Shown here: positions 19,052 through 28,721 of the stretch, in pieces | Numbering within the stretch: position 1 is the stretch's first letter | Layout: every line of letters begins with the position of its first letter | Assembly: GCA_002170535.1 (NCBI GenBank) | Contig: NHDW01000008.1 | Location: 86,365 to 147,662 of the forward strand | Direction: 5' to 3' | DNA from: Methylococcaceae bacterium TMED69 | GTDB lineage: Bacteria; Pseudomonadota; Gammaproteobacteria; Ga0077536 | Length of the DNA: 61,298 bases | Program-made: the position numbers and the translations under genes | The notes under the pieces: generated by a model | The model's database searches: none | Told to the model about the DNA's origin: nothing | The model's input: the letters and a program-made list of their open reading frames with translations, nothing else

Positions 19052-20446
19052 ATGAGTGTCGTAACTCGGTTTCCTCCGAGTCCTACAGGCCATCTACATT
19101 TGGGGGGAGCAAGAACAGCCATTATCAATTGGATGTATGCTAAGCAAAATGGCGGCAACTTCATCGTTAGAATGGAAGATACGGATAAGGGGCGTTCATC
19201 CCCGGAATTTGAATCTTCCATTTTGAATTCCTTAAATTGGTTTGGTTTGGACTTTGAAAAGCCGGTAATCCGCCAAAGTGATTCGGCTGTCAATCACCGT
19301 AAAATTATCAGTCAATTGCTAGATTCGGGCAAGGCTTATAGGTGCACTTGCAGCTTAGAGAGGCTTGAACAACTAAGAGCTGAACAAAGAAGCGCTGGAT
19401 TAAAGCCCCGCTATGATAGACGATGTAGAGATCGGGAAATATCGGCCAGCACAGGCACTCCTTTCGTTGTTAGGCTAAAAATTCCGGAATCGGGGTCGAT
19501 AAAGTTCGGTGATTTAGTTCAAGGGTCAGTAGAATATCAAAATGCCGAACTTGACGACCTAATTATTGCCCGATCAGATGGATCACCTACCTACCATCTA
19601 AGTTCTGTAGTTGATGATATCGAGGCCGGGGTCTCTCATGTAATTCGAGGAGATGATCACCTGAACAATACTCCTAGACAAATTCATATTTTTGATGCGC
19701 TAAACATCAAGGCACCTGTCTATGGTCATATTCCGTTACTTCATTCAGTCGACGGAAAGAAACTATCAAAGCGATCTGGTCTCGGGAATATTTTATCTTT
19801 AGCAGAGGAGGGCGTCTTACCTAACGCACTACTAAATTATCTTGCTAATATTGGATGGTCAGGTGACAACGGAGAAGTACATCAAAAAGAAAAATTATTT
19901 GAAAAATTTGATTTGTCATCGATATCAAAGAGTTCTGCTCGGTTTGATATCAATAAATTATATTGGTTTAATCAGCAGCATATGGTAACAAGTCCACCTA
20001 GTTCATTGGTTAAGATTTTTAAGACATTCGTCGAGGAATCAGAGAAGTTTGATCAATCGTTTTTCGAAAAGGTAATAGCTTTATACACGGGTCGGGCTAA
20101 TACTATTAAAGACATGGCAGAAAAAAGTTTTTTCTTCTTCAAAAAACCTTCGGATTATGATAGCAAAGCGCGGCAAAAATTCATAAACCCACAGGCGCTT
20201 ATTATCCTAAGTCAGGCTATAAACAGACTTCAAAATCTTGATGATTGGAACCGTCAATCAATAGATGGCGAATTAAAAAGGATCGTTGCGGAAAACGACA
20301 TAGCGTTTCCTATGCTGGGCCAACCAATTAGAATAGCGTTATCGGGCGGGACTAATTCTCCAGATATTTCTCAAACCCTCAATATTTTAGGACGTATTGA
20401 AAGTTTGGACAGAATGTATTTCGCGGCGGAAAACTTGAGAAGTTAG
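19052..20446 (+). CDS. gltX: glutamate--tRNA ligase
   Basis: FPPSPTGHLHLGGARTAIINW (HIGH-type) and GKKLSKRSG. Confidence 0.95.
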   Translation: MSVVTRFPPSPTGHLHLGGARTAIINWMYAKQNGGNFIVRMEDTDKGRSSPEFESSILNSLNWFGLDFEKPVIRQSDSAVNHRKIISQLLDSGKAYRCTCSLERLEQLRAEQRSAGLKPRYDRRCRDREISASTGTPFVVRLKIPESGSIKFGDLVQGSVEYQNAELDDLIIARSDGSPTYHLSSVVDDIEAGVSHVIRGDDHLNNTPRQIHIFDALNIKAPVYGHIPLLHSVDGKKLSKRSGLGNILSLAEEGVLPNALLNYLANIGWSGDNGEVHQKEKLFEKFDLSSISKSSARFDINKLYWFNQQHMVTSPPSSLVKIFKTFVEESEKFDQSFFEKVIALYTGRANTIKDMAEKSFFFFKKPSDYDSKARQKFINPQALIILSQAINRLQNLDDWNRQSIDGELKRIVAENDIAFPMLGQPIRIALSGGTNSPDISQTLNILGRIESLDRMYFAAENLRS

Positions 20447-20536
20447 TTGGAGGACAGGACAATTGCATCGACCTGTACCGACAGTTTAGTGTATAATATT
20501 CAACATCGGATTAATGAGGTATACTTCCCGCTAAAT

Positions 20537-20612
<76 letters not shown>

Positions 20613-20635
20613 ACACTCAGTATTTAGAAGGACCA

Positions 20636-20711
20636 GTCCCCTTCGTCTAGAGGCCTAGGACACCGCCCTTTCACGGCGGCAACAGGGGTTCGAATCCCCT
20701 AGGGGACGCCA
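20636..20711 (+). tRNA. tRNA-Glu (TTC)
   Basis: Cloverleaf GTCCCCT/AGGGGAC, anticodon loop CTTTCAC, encoded CCA. Confidence 0.95.
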
Positions 20712-20777
20712 ACTTTAATATTCTAGCTTTTATGGTAACAACAAAATAATAATTAACTTAGTGCGGATCGACTTTGT

Positions 20778-21539
20778 ATGAATAAAGAATTCAATGGAAA
20801 AGTCGCCTTAGTTACAGGCGGCACATCTGGCATCGGCGAAGCTACTGCATTAGCTTTTGCAAACCTTGGGGCAGAAGTAGCGATAACTGGTCGTCGTAAA
20901 GATTTGGGTAAAAAGGTTTTGGCCCGACTACACGCCAAAGGCGTAGACAGTCGTTTTATATGTGGCGACATTAGCAAAGAAAAAGATTGCTATCAGATGG
21001 TGGAGTCTGTTTTAGAAGCCTTTGGGAGACTAGATTTTGCATTTAATAATGCAGCTATCGAAGGAAAGGTAGTTCCTGTGACTGAACAAACAGATCAAAA
21101 TTTTCACAATGTCGTCAATACTAATGTTCTTGGGGTAATGAACTCAATGAAGTATGAGATTCCAGCAATGTTAAAGAATGGCGGTGGTTCTATTGTAAAC
21201 AGTTCTTCTATTTCTGGCACGGTTGGGATGCCTGGAATGAGTGTATACTGTGCTTCAAAACATGCGGTGATTGGTTTGACTAAAGCTGTGGCAGTTGAAT
21301 TTGGCTCGCAAGGAATTAGGGTTAATGCAGTCTCTCCAGGGGCTGTAAAAACAGAAATGTACGATCGTTTCACAAAAGGTAGTCCCGAAGCACGAGACTT
21401 TTATGAGTCTCTACACCCTATTGGTAGAGTAGGTGAATGCGAAGAAATTGCTAACCCAGTAGCTTTTTTGTGCTCTGAAGGGGCCAGTTTCATCACAGGT
21501 GCCAATATCCCAATAGATGGGGCCTTTACAACGGTTTAA
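20778..21539 (+). CDS. SDR family oxidoreductase
   Basis: VTGGTSGIGEATA, YCASKHAV, VNAVSPG. Confidence 0.92.
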   Translation: MNKEFNGKVALVTGGTSGIGEATALAFANLGAEVAITGRRKDLGKKVLARLHAKGVDSRFICGDISKEKDCYQMVESVLEAFGRLDFAFNNAAIEGKVVPVTEQTDQNFHNVVNTNVLGVMNSMKYEIPAMLKNGGGSIVNSSSISGTVGMPGMSVYCASKHAVIGLTKAVAVEFGSQGIRVNAVSPGAVKTEMYDRFTKGSPEARDFYESLHPIGRVGECEEIANPVAFLCSEGASFITGANIPIDGAFTTV

Positions 21540-21891
21540 AAGAGGGACTTTTTATTATTTCAAAGCCTTTGTCTTCATAAAAGCCGTAGTATCCTTTAAT
21601 AGAGCTTACTTCCTCTAATGGATCCTCATAGGACCAGATACAATGATCTCCGTCTTTGTAGGACCAATAATAAGCGGTGCCTTTTATTGGGCAGTACGAC
21701 GTATGCTCTTCTCTTTTTATCGGTATTTCGGAAAGAATAACCTTTGGGAAGTAGAAAACTGGTTCTAGATATTTTCCCTTGTATTGTTCGCGCAATTCAA
21801 TTACTTGATCAGACTCAGCCAGGAGTTCATTTTTAAATAAGAGTTTAAAAGTTTCATTGCGACTGATTGCGTTTGCGAAATGGTCTCTCAT
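21526..21891 (-). CDS. DUF427 domain-containing protein
   Basis: SYCPIKGTAYYWSY, IWSYEDPLEE, KGYYGFYEDK. Confidence 0.78.
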   Translation of the reverse strand: MRDHFANAISRNETFKLLFKNELLAESDQVIELREQYKGKYLEPVFYFPKVILSEIPIKREEHTSYCPIKGTAYYWSYKDGDHCIWSYEDPLEEVSSIKGYYGFYEDKGFEIIKSPSFKPL

Positions 21892-21918
21892 TTCTTTGTT
21901 ACTCTCTGGCTACTATTT

Positions 21919-22386
21919 TTATTTGCATTTATCAGGGAATGTTTTAATTATTTCTTTAAATCCGTCAGAAAAAAATTGTTCTCTGCTAGTATATACGTCC
22001 CTCAAATCGCAGTTATTATGATGAAATTTAATTGCATTGAGTTTAGCATTCCAAGTTTTCTGATCCATCAGGCCTAGTTCATACTGATAATAATCGTTTT
22101 CAGCCAGAAACCAAGCAATTTGCACTCCGTTTCTATGCGTTATCTCGGTGGGTGAAAGTTTAAGGCCATGATTGTTTTGGCCAAGGACTGATGTGAAATC
22201 TACCCCTCGTTCATTAAAACTTTTGATTAAAGTAATTCCCATTGCAGATCGGTCTTGTTGCTGACCGGCTACCGCAATTTTTTGGGTTTGTCGCATTTCT
22301 AATCCAACAAACAGTAGGGAGCCGACTATTCCTGTGATACCGACCAATTGTATTATTTTATCGATGTCGATACCTATTTTAGACAC
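21919..22386 (-). CDS. hypothetical membrane-anchored protein
   Basis: Intact ORF with N-terminal hydrophobic segment. Confidence 0.6.
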   Translation of the reverse strand: MSKIGIDIDKIIQLVGITGIVGSLLFVGLEMRQTQKIAVAGQQQDRSAMGITLIKSFNERGVDFTSVLGQNNHGLKLSPTEITHRNGVQIAWFLAENDYYQYELGLMDQKTWNAKLNAIKFHHNNCDLRDVYTSREQFFSDGFKEIIKTFPDKCK

Positions 22387-22514
22387 AGGGCGTTTTCCAG
22401 GTATGCATTGAGCTTTCTGCGTTAATAGCTTTCTTTCTCCAAGTTGACTAAATTTTAAGAATTAGCAAATTATGAAATTCTAATGTTAGTATAAGGTAAT
22501 TAAAATCAACTGTT

Positions 22515-23243
22515 GTGTCTATGGCTATATTTTCGAAAAATCATGTTTCAATTTATTATGAAGATTCAGGCGAAAATCTTCCCGCATTATTACTTTTAGC
22601 TCCTGGAGGCATGAAATCTTCTCTCGATTTTTGGAATCATACTCCTTGGGACCCGCGAAAGGAGCTTAGAGGTAGCTATCGAGTGATTGCCATGGATCAG
22701 AGGAATGCAGGTCGTTCAATCGCGCCAATAACGATCGAGGATGGATGGCAAAACTACATTGAAGATCAAATAGCGTTGATGGACCACCTCGATATCCAGG
22801 AATTTAACATAGCTGGAATGTGTATTGGTGGGCCGTATTGCTTAGGGATTATAGATGCGATACGTGACAGAGTTATTACTGCAACTATTTTTCAGACAAT
22901 TGGTCTAGACGATAACAGAGAAGCTTTTTACCAATTATTTGATGAATGGGCGTTTGAGGTTGGTTCTCGACACAATATCATTAGTCCAGAAGTATTTGAT
23001 GCTTTCAAGACGAATATGTTTGGTTCAAAAAATGTTCTTTTTAATCTTGATGAATCTTTTTTACCAACTTGCAAAACTCCGCTTCTGGTTCTTATGGGCG
23101 ATGATCTATTTCATCCAAAATCAACTTCTGAGTTGATAGTAGATCAAGCACCGAATGCTCAGCTCATAAAGATTTGGAAGGCGGGCGAGGCGCGAGAGAA
23201 AGCAATTTTAAAATGCCAACAATTCTTGGATCACTATAATTGA
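22515..23243 (+). CDS. alpha/beta hydrolase
   Basis: LAPGGMKSS, MDQRNAGRS, GMCIGGPYC nucleophile elbow-like. Confidence 0.8.
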   Translation: MSMAIFSKNHVSIYYEDSGENLPALLLLAPGGMKSSLDFWNHTPWDPRKELRGSYRVIAMDQRNAGRSIAPITIEDGWQNYIEDQIALMDHLDIQEFNIAGMCIGGPYCLGIIDAIRDRVITATIFQTIGLDDNREAFYQLFDEWAFEVGSRHNIISPEVFDAFKTNMFGSKNVLFNLDESFLPTCKTPLLVLMGDDLFHPKSTSELIVDQAPNAQLIKIWKAGEAREKAILKCQQFLDHYN

Positions 23244-23385
23244 TAAAAATTGAATAGAAGCTCTAATTTGCGGATAAGCTATTTTTGTTTCGGCTTATTG
23301 CGCTATTCGTGCCTTTTCGACCTTTACGGTTAAGCTAAGGTTTTTTGGGGACAAATAGTCGTGAATGATGCGATCGAAAAAATTA

Positions 23386-23928
23386 CTAGACTTGTTTAGA
23401 TTTTATGGGTTCACTGGGATTAAAGACAAGCAGTAAGATCTCATTGAAAAATTGTTCTGCTAGTTTTTCTAGTTCCTCTTCTGTTCTGTCCTGAATTGGA
23501 TGTGTAATAAAAACTCCGTCAGCATCAAATCCCAATGATTTAGCATGGCTTTCCGCTGATGCTCTGAATGGTTCAGATGCTACGAAACCACCTGGGATGC
23601 CCCGTTCATCTAATTCTCTAATGTCCTGCAAACTGCAAGACGTACATGAACCTCAGTCGGCTAATGCCTGAACCACAACATCTACCTCTGAGGTTATTTT
23701 TTGAATGAGGTTGATTGGAGCAGGCCGAGTAAATGTTGGTTTTTTATATCGTTTTGTTTGCACCCCTTTTTGGACGAAAAGCTTTTCAATCCTATCCAAA
23801 AAAACGTCTCCCTTCGCTTTTGAGATGTCAATCAGACCGACTGTTAAACTCGGTGTTGCCGTGATTTTTTCCAACGGCTTCTTGAATATTGGTTCAAGCT
23901 CGCCGGTTGGGTCAAGTAAGTATTGCAT
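23386..23928 (-). CDS. UGSC-motif selenoprotein, UGA (23653-23655) read as Sec
   Basis: Two listed ORFs are one frame split by a single TGA: ...VVVQALAD-U-GSCTSCSLQDIRELDERGIPGGFVASEPF...; sel genes nearby; downstream bSECIS-like hairpin. Confidence 0.9.
23623..23641 (-). promoter_or_regulatory. candidate bSECIS element of the UGSC selenoprotein
   Basis: RNA GUCUUGC-AGUUU-GCAGGAC: 7-bp stem, G at loop position 2, loop starts 18 nt after UGA. Confidence 0.75.
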
Positions 23929-25349
23929 TAGTTCTTTATCTCCTTTGTTACTGGATTAGTACCAGACTCTCCATTCATTAACCATCCAGGCATGACTGCC
24001 GAAAAAAGCCCTGCTGCACCGCCAGCTCTTATGAGAGTTATACCAGAACTTCTAAATTTTGGTACATTTTTCTTCTCTGTTTCAAGGTTTTCTACAGAAT
24101 CATTTGTGATCATGCCAAAGTCGCCTCCCGCAGGAACTGTGGTTGCTTTGTAAAGGGCTTCAGCAGTTGATTTTTTATCCCACCCGTTTCTATCAAAAAC
24201 GTCGCCATGTTCAGGTCCTATGATTACTATAGTATCCGACGCATTTGCCATGTCAATATGGTTAATTATTTTTAGGCTTTCTGATATTGATCTAATTAAA
24301 CCTTCGGGTTCGCGGGAAATTTGATCTATTACGCCTACAGGGCCATCAGACGAGAGTAGGGTGACAGTAGACTCGTTTTTATCGAAACCATTGTCTTCAG
24401 CGAGTGTTGTCCATGGAGTAGACTCATCCTCCGCTATGCAGAACCCTAGTTTAGAAGGTGTACCAAAAGTTGCCTGATCGACCTCTTGTGGTTTTCCACC
24501 GCCAACATTTCGTATTGTAAGTTGTAGGGCGCGCCCAATGGTTGAATTAGCACGATTGCCTTGTCCTAATACGTTACCCTTCCAATTCATATTAATTCTT
24601 TTTCTTATATCACCATTAACAACAATTATTGGACCGGACAGCCACGTTGTCGCTAGGAGTCCGTGAAGGCAATACGCTGGATCCAGCGCCGCTTCAACAG
24701 CCGCAATTACTACTGGTAAAAACTCGGGTTTACAACCAGCCATCACAGCATTTATTGCAACCTTCTCAATCGTACATGGTTGCAGGTTCGGCGGCATCAA
24801 ACCAAGTAGTTCTGAGGGTTCTCTTTTGGTGCCCTGTAACATTAAAAAAACTCTTTCTTTGGTTGGTGGTACTACTGGCAGCCCGTCAGACCAGCCCCTT
24901 TCAAAACAAAACTCAATTTCATCTTTAAAACTGTGCACTTGTAAATTTCTAGATCTAAATTCGATACCTCCAAATTTGACCGCTAATTTTTCAAAAACTC
25001 CTGGTTCAACTGATTTTGAACCACAACCTGGTTTCATGTCTGGTAGTGTGTAATTTTCCTGAGAAAATTTAAATAATTCTTTCCATTCCTTCTTGTCCCA
25101 TCCTACTAGCCGTACGGTTTCAGTGTTTTTTTCTAGTTTTATGGCCGTCGGAACAATTTCAATTTCATGATTGAAGGATATTTCAAGGTCATTGTCCTCT
25201 TGAACATTTAAACTAGGGAACAACTTGCGGTCATCTTGAACGATAATTTCTAATGAGGGAACTTTTTTTTGGATATCGGCGAGTAACGGGCGAATTAATT
25301 CGCAAGTCGGACAATCATATTTGAGAAAAACAAGAACTCTATTATCCAT
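23928..25349 (-). CDS. thioredoxin-like N-terminal domain fused to a large UGSC-partner domain
   Basis: VLVFLKYDCPTCELIRPLL N-terminus; then RGWSDGLPVVPPTKERV; stop overlaps UGSC start (TAATG). Confidence 0.75.
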   Translation of the reverse strand: MDNRVLVFLKYDCPTCELIRPLLADIQKKVPSLEIIVQDDRKLFPSLNVQEDNDLEISFNHEIEIVPTAIKLEKNTETVRLVGWDKKEWKELFKFSQENYTLPDMKPGCGSKSVEPGVFEKLAVKFGGIEFRSRNLQVHSFKDEIEFCFERGWSDGLPVVPPTKERVFLMLQGTKREPSELLGLMPPNLQPCTIEKVAINAVMAGCKPEFLPVVIAAVEAALDPAYCLHGLLATTWLSGPIIVVNGDIRKRINMNWKGNVLGQGNRANSTIGRALQLTIRNVGGGKPQEVDQATFGTPSKLGFCIAEDESTPWTTLAEDNGFDKNESTVTLLSSDGPVGVIDQISREPEGLIRSISESLKIINHIDMANASDTIVIIGPEHGDVFDRNGWDKKSTAEALYKATTVPAGGDFGMITNDSVENLETEKKNVPKFRSSGITLIRAGGAAGLFSAVMPGWLMNGESGTNPVTKEIKN

Positions 25350-25351
25350 GT

Positions 25352-27049
25352 TTATAATCTCTTTGCTCTTCCGTGCTCTAACTTTGTATCGCTATGTTGC
25401 CATGCTTTTTTAAACCTGTCGGTGGCCTGTCGCATTTCTTCAGTATCCTTGGTTTGGGATGTGCCTTCAACAATACCTTGTAAAGCCCAGCCATTTTCCG
25501 GATGTCTCCTTAAATCTTCCCAGAATATCATAGTAGCCTCTTGCGCCCTGCCTAGTTCCAGAAGAAGTGAACCTAACTCTCTTCGTACGGGAAATCGCCA
25601 TTCAGGTGGTTCCATATATTTTAAATTGTCTTCGGCCATAATCGCCTGATGATAGAGAGCAATTGCTTTTTCGATTTCGCCCGAGACAACGGCTATTTCC
25701 GCGGCAAGCACATTTTTTGCGATCAATAAAATATCTTGGACTGAATTTGAATATATTTGCATATGCCGAATTTCTTCCATAGAAGTTAATTCTTTCAATT
25801 TATTAAATTCGCTTGAAGCTTTTCGCAGTTCATTAGTGTGTACATAAGCAGTACCTTTAACAAAGTGCTCAAGCCCTTTTATAAGTTGTGAGTCACTATT
25901 TTCGTCTTCCGTTGCTAAAATCGTGTCCCATTTTGCAAATATTCTATTGGTTAGCATTGGTAGGACGTATCTCCCTTGAGCCATCAAGCTTTTGCCGATC
26001 TTATTCTCAGCTCTATTCGCAATGCGGTTAGCATATTTGATTGAGTATTGGTAATTGCCTTGTTCGATATATGCGTACCAAATGAAATCGTCCGCGTGCG
26101 CAATGCTTGATTTAGAGCTCATTGGAAGACTTACAAGATGCGTCGTTGGAGGAACTTTCCATTTTTTAGAAAACTGTTCGGCCGCACGGATGGCATCTAA
26201 ATTTTGTTCAATAGATTTCTGGTATTTCCCAGTTCTTATATAAATGTGGGCAGGCATGTGTACCATATGAGCCACAGATGGCATTGTGTTAGCTAACCGT
26301 TCTGCGTGTGGAAGAGCTATTTGAGGAGTTTGAGAGTCTTCGTAAATATGAATAAATAAATGATTTGCCCCGGGATGATTCAGATCACTTATACATGCCT
26401 CATTTAGTGCATTCACGGCTTCCATAGTACCGCGGCGGGGGGAGCCATCAGGTGTCCAATAATCCCATGCATTTTCTGTCATGAAGGCTTCGGCAAACAG
26501 AGTTTTAATATCTGAGTCAAAGGGAAATTTTTCCCGAAGTTCACGCATAGCTTGGGTATAACTGCGATCTTTATCTCTTTGGTCTCCATTTAAAGGTAGG
26601 TAATATTTACTAAGCGCATTAACAAGTTCTGTAACTATAGGGCTTGCTTGTGATCTTTGCTTTAGTGCTTTTTGAATCGCTTTGAGTCCCTCTTTTTTTG
26701 GGTCATCTTTGAAAGCTAGATAGCGACTGTTTGGGTTACCTTTGGCATTTAACGCTATACCCCACAGTGCTGCTGTACATGTTTCATCTATTCTTAAAGC
26801 TGCATCAAAGGAAATAAGAGCATCCGCGAATTGAAAGCCATAAAACCAGTTTAGGCCTTGATCAATATAAGGTTGAGCTGCCCGAGCACATGAACTAGAG
26901 ATGGCAGTATATTTAGGTTCGGTGGTAATTAATGGAACATTTGTTTCTGATGAATCTGCTTTTGAGACAAAGGCGAATGGTATAAGAATACAGTAGAGAA
27001 AAACGAAAATTTTGGAAACTATTTTCTGGTACATGATTGTCGTCTCCAA
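25352..27049 (-). CDS. TPR-repeat protein, putatively exported
   Basis: Signal-like N-terminus; GLNWFYGFQFADALISFDAALRIDETCTAALWGIAL. Confidence 0.82.
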   Translation of the reverse strand: METTIMYQKIVSKIFVFLYCILIPFAFVSKADSSETNVPLITTEPKYTAISSSCARAAQPYIDQGLNWFYGFQFADALISFDAALRIDETCTAALWGIALNAKGNPNSRYLAFKDDPKKEGLKAIQKALKQRSQASPIVTELVNALSKYYLPLNGDQRDKDRSYTQAMRELREKFPFDSDIKTLFAEAFMTENAWDYWTPDGSPRRGTMEAVNALNEACISDLNHPGANHLFIHIYEDSQTPQIALPHAERLANTMPSVAHMVHMPAHIYIRTGKYQKSIEQNLDAIRAAEQFSKKWKVPPTTHLVSLPMSSKSSIAHADDFIWYAYIEQGNYQYSIKYANRIANRAENKIGKSLMAQGRYVLPMLTNRIFAKWDTILATEDENSDSQLIKGLEHFVKGTAYVHTNELRKASSEFNKLKELTSMEEIRHMQIYSNSVQDILLIAKNVLAAEIAVVSGEIEKAIALYHQAIMAEDNLKYMEPPEWRFPVRRELGSLLLELGRAQEATMIFWEDLRRHPENGWALQGIVEGTSQTKDTEEMRQATDRFKKAWQHSDTKLEHGRAKRL

Positions 27050-27426
27050 GTGTATTTTCTTAGAAATAAAAAAGCCTCATAACAAATGTCTAAAAATATA
27101 TTAAAGATTGGAATTCTCATAATTTTCGCAAATCTACTCAATTTTGGAACCCTAGCCCAAATTTCTATAAAAGCATCTGCTCCAATGAATAGATTTCCAT
27201 TACTGTCTGCAACGTGAAGCTTTTCCAAAGCCTTATTCTTATCAATTCTGTCATCCTCCATATTGCTAATCGCCTCCCAATTAGCACCTTCCGAATGAAT
27301 CTTTCTTTTATAAAAATTTATTTCCCGTGTACACAAAGGGCACTGGTCGTCGTAATATACAGTAATAGTTGGTTGTTTAGATTGTGATTCTCTCAACGGG
27401 TTGGGCTCCTTTTTAGACAGTTTCAC
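27019..27426 (-). CDS. DCC-family (DUF393) thiol-disulfide oxidoreductase
   Basis: ITVYYDDQCPLCTREINFYK; overlaps TPR gene start. Confidence 0.85.
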   Translation of the reverse strand: MKLSKKEPNPLRESQSKQPTITVYYDDQCPLCTREINFYKRKIHSEGANWEAISNMEDDRIDKNKALEKLHVADSNGNLFIGADAFIEIWARVPKLSRFAKIMRIPIFNIFLDICYEAFLFLRKYTWRRQSCTRK

Positions 27427-27458
27427 AGTAAATATTTCTATTGTCTAGTAAAACTTAA

Positions 27459-28244
27459 TTGGGCGTAATAAACATGAAGACTTTGCACGGTATAGATGAC
27501 GCGACATTATTTATTCAAGGCGGAACAGGAGGAATAGGAGGAGGTCTAGTTGCCTATGCGCTAGCAAATTTTTCATTGAAAAAAGTGTTCATTTCTTACA
27601 GTAACGCTGATAGGCTCACTGGTCTAAAAAATCTCGTGAAAAACAAAAGAGATATTTGTGAATTTATCCATTTGGATATGGAGTCTGACCATAGTATCGA
27701 AGAAGCTGTAGGTAAAGTTTCGGAGACTAGTGCCTATTTAGACATATTAATTAATGCGGGTGGATTTTTGCACGATTCGCATACCGTTCCAGAAAAAAAG
27801 CTTGAGGATATAACTCGTAATAATCTTTTGAAATCTTTTAATATAAATGCCGTTGGACCTTTACTGATGGCTCGGTATCTTGGTCGTTTATTCGATAAAA
27901 ATCGTAAATCAATTATGGTTAATATTTCCGCAAAGGTAGGAAGTATTAGTGATAATCATTTAGGAGGTTGGTATTCTTATCGCGCCGCAAAGGCAGCCTT
28001 GAATATGTCAACAGTAAACACTTCTATTGAATTGAAGAGGAAGCTGCCAAAACATATCTGCATAGCGCTCCATCCCGGAACAACAGATACTAGGCTGTCG
28101 AAACCTTTCCAGCGAAGGGTGCCTTCTAAGCAACTTTCATCGCCAGAGCAGACAGCGGAGAGATTATGGGAAGTCATTGCTAAATTAGATTACAATGATA
28201 CAGGTAAATTTTTTAGTTGGGATGGTAGCGAGATTACTTGGTAA
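27459..28244 (+). CDS. SDR family oxidoreductase
   Basis: IQGGTGGIGGGLV, NVSAKVG..., YSYRAAKAALN, HPGTTDT. Confidence 0.85.
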   Translation: MGVINMKTLHGIDDATLFIQGGTGGIGGGLVAYALANFSLKKVFISYSNADRLTGLKNLVKNKRDICEFIHLDMESDHSIEEAVGKVSETSAYLDILINAGGFLHDSHTVPEKKLEDITRNNLLKSFNINAVGPLLMARYLGRLFDKNRKSIMVNISAKVGSISDNHLGGWYSYRAAKAALNMSTVNTSIELKRKLPKHICIALHPGTTDTRLSKPFQRRVPSKQLSSPEQTAERLWEVIAKLDYNDTGKFFSWDGSEITW

Positions 28245-28245
28245 C

Positions 28246-28716
28246 ATGAAAAATACGCTTTTGGCCAAGGTTGCAAAGACAAGTGTTTGGGATATTAGGC
28301 AAATCGAGAAATTTTTAAAATCCGCGGTACTGCCAGCACGGGTCAGTTGCATAACAACAAATGGATATCCTTACATTATGTCTTTATGGTTTCTTTACGA
28401 CGCTGAACGTTTGTTTTGCAGTGTCCAAAGGAAAACTTTAATTTCAAAATGGTTGCAAAATAACCCCCTATGCGGATTCGAAATCGCGGGTGATAATGCG
28501 CCATATAAAGGCGTGAGAGGTCGTGGCGTGGTTTCAGTTACTAGCGCGATCAATAATCCTGTTTTGCCATCGCTGGTTGACAAATACCTTGGAAATAGGA
28601 ATTCTTCCCTTGCATTTAGTTTATTATCAAGAGAGGAGACGGAGCTTACCTTGAATATCAAGCCTACGTGGATGACGTCTTGGGATTATTCTAGAAGAAT
28701 GGTTAAACCTAGTTAA
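28246..28716 (+). CDS. pyridoxamine 5'-phosphate oxidase-like flavin/F420-binding protein
   Basis: LPARVSCITTNGYPYIMSLWFLYD split-barrel N-terminus; start moved to ATG 28246. Confidence 0.68.
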   Translation: MKNTLLAKVAKTSVWDIRQIEKFLKSAVLPARVSCITTNGYPYIMSLWFLYDAERLFCSVQRKTLISKWLQNNPLCGFEIAGDNAPYKGVRGRGVVSVTSAINNPVLPSLVDKYLGNRNSSLAFSLLSREETELTLNIKPTWMTSWDYSRRMVKPS

Positions 28717-28721
28717 AATTC

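Noticed and set aside
23386-23928. Frameshift or pseudogene explanation for the split UGSC ORFs
   Set aside because: Both halves share one frame, only one stop (TGA) separates them, the UGSC motif spans it, a bSECIS-like hairpin follows, and sel genes are nearby.
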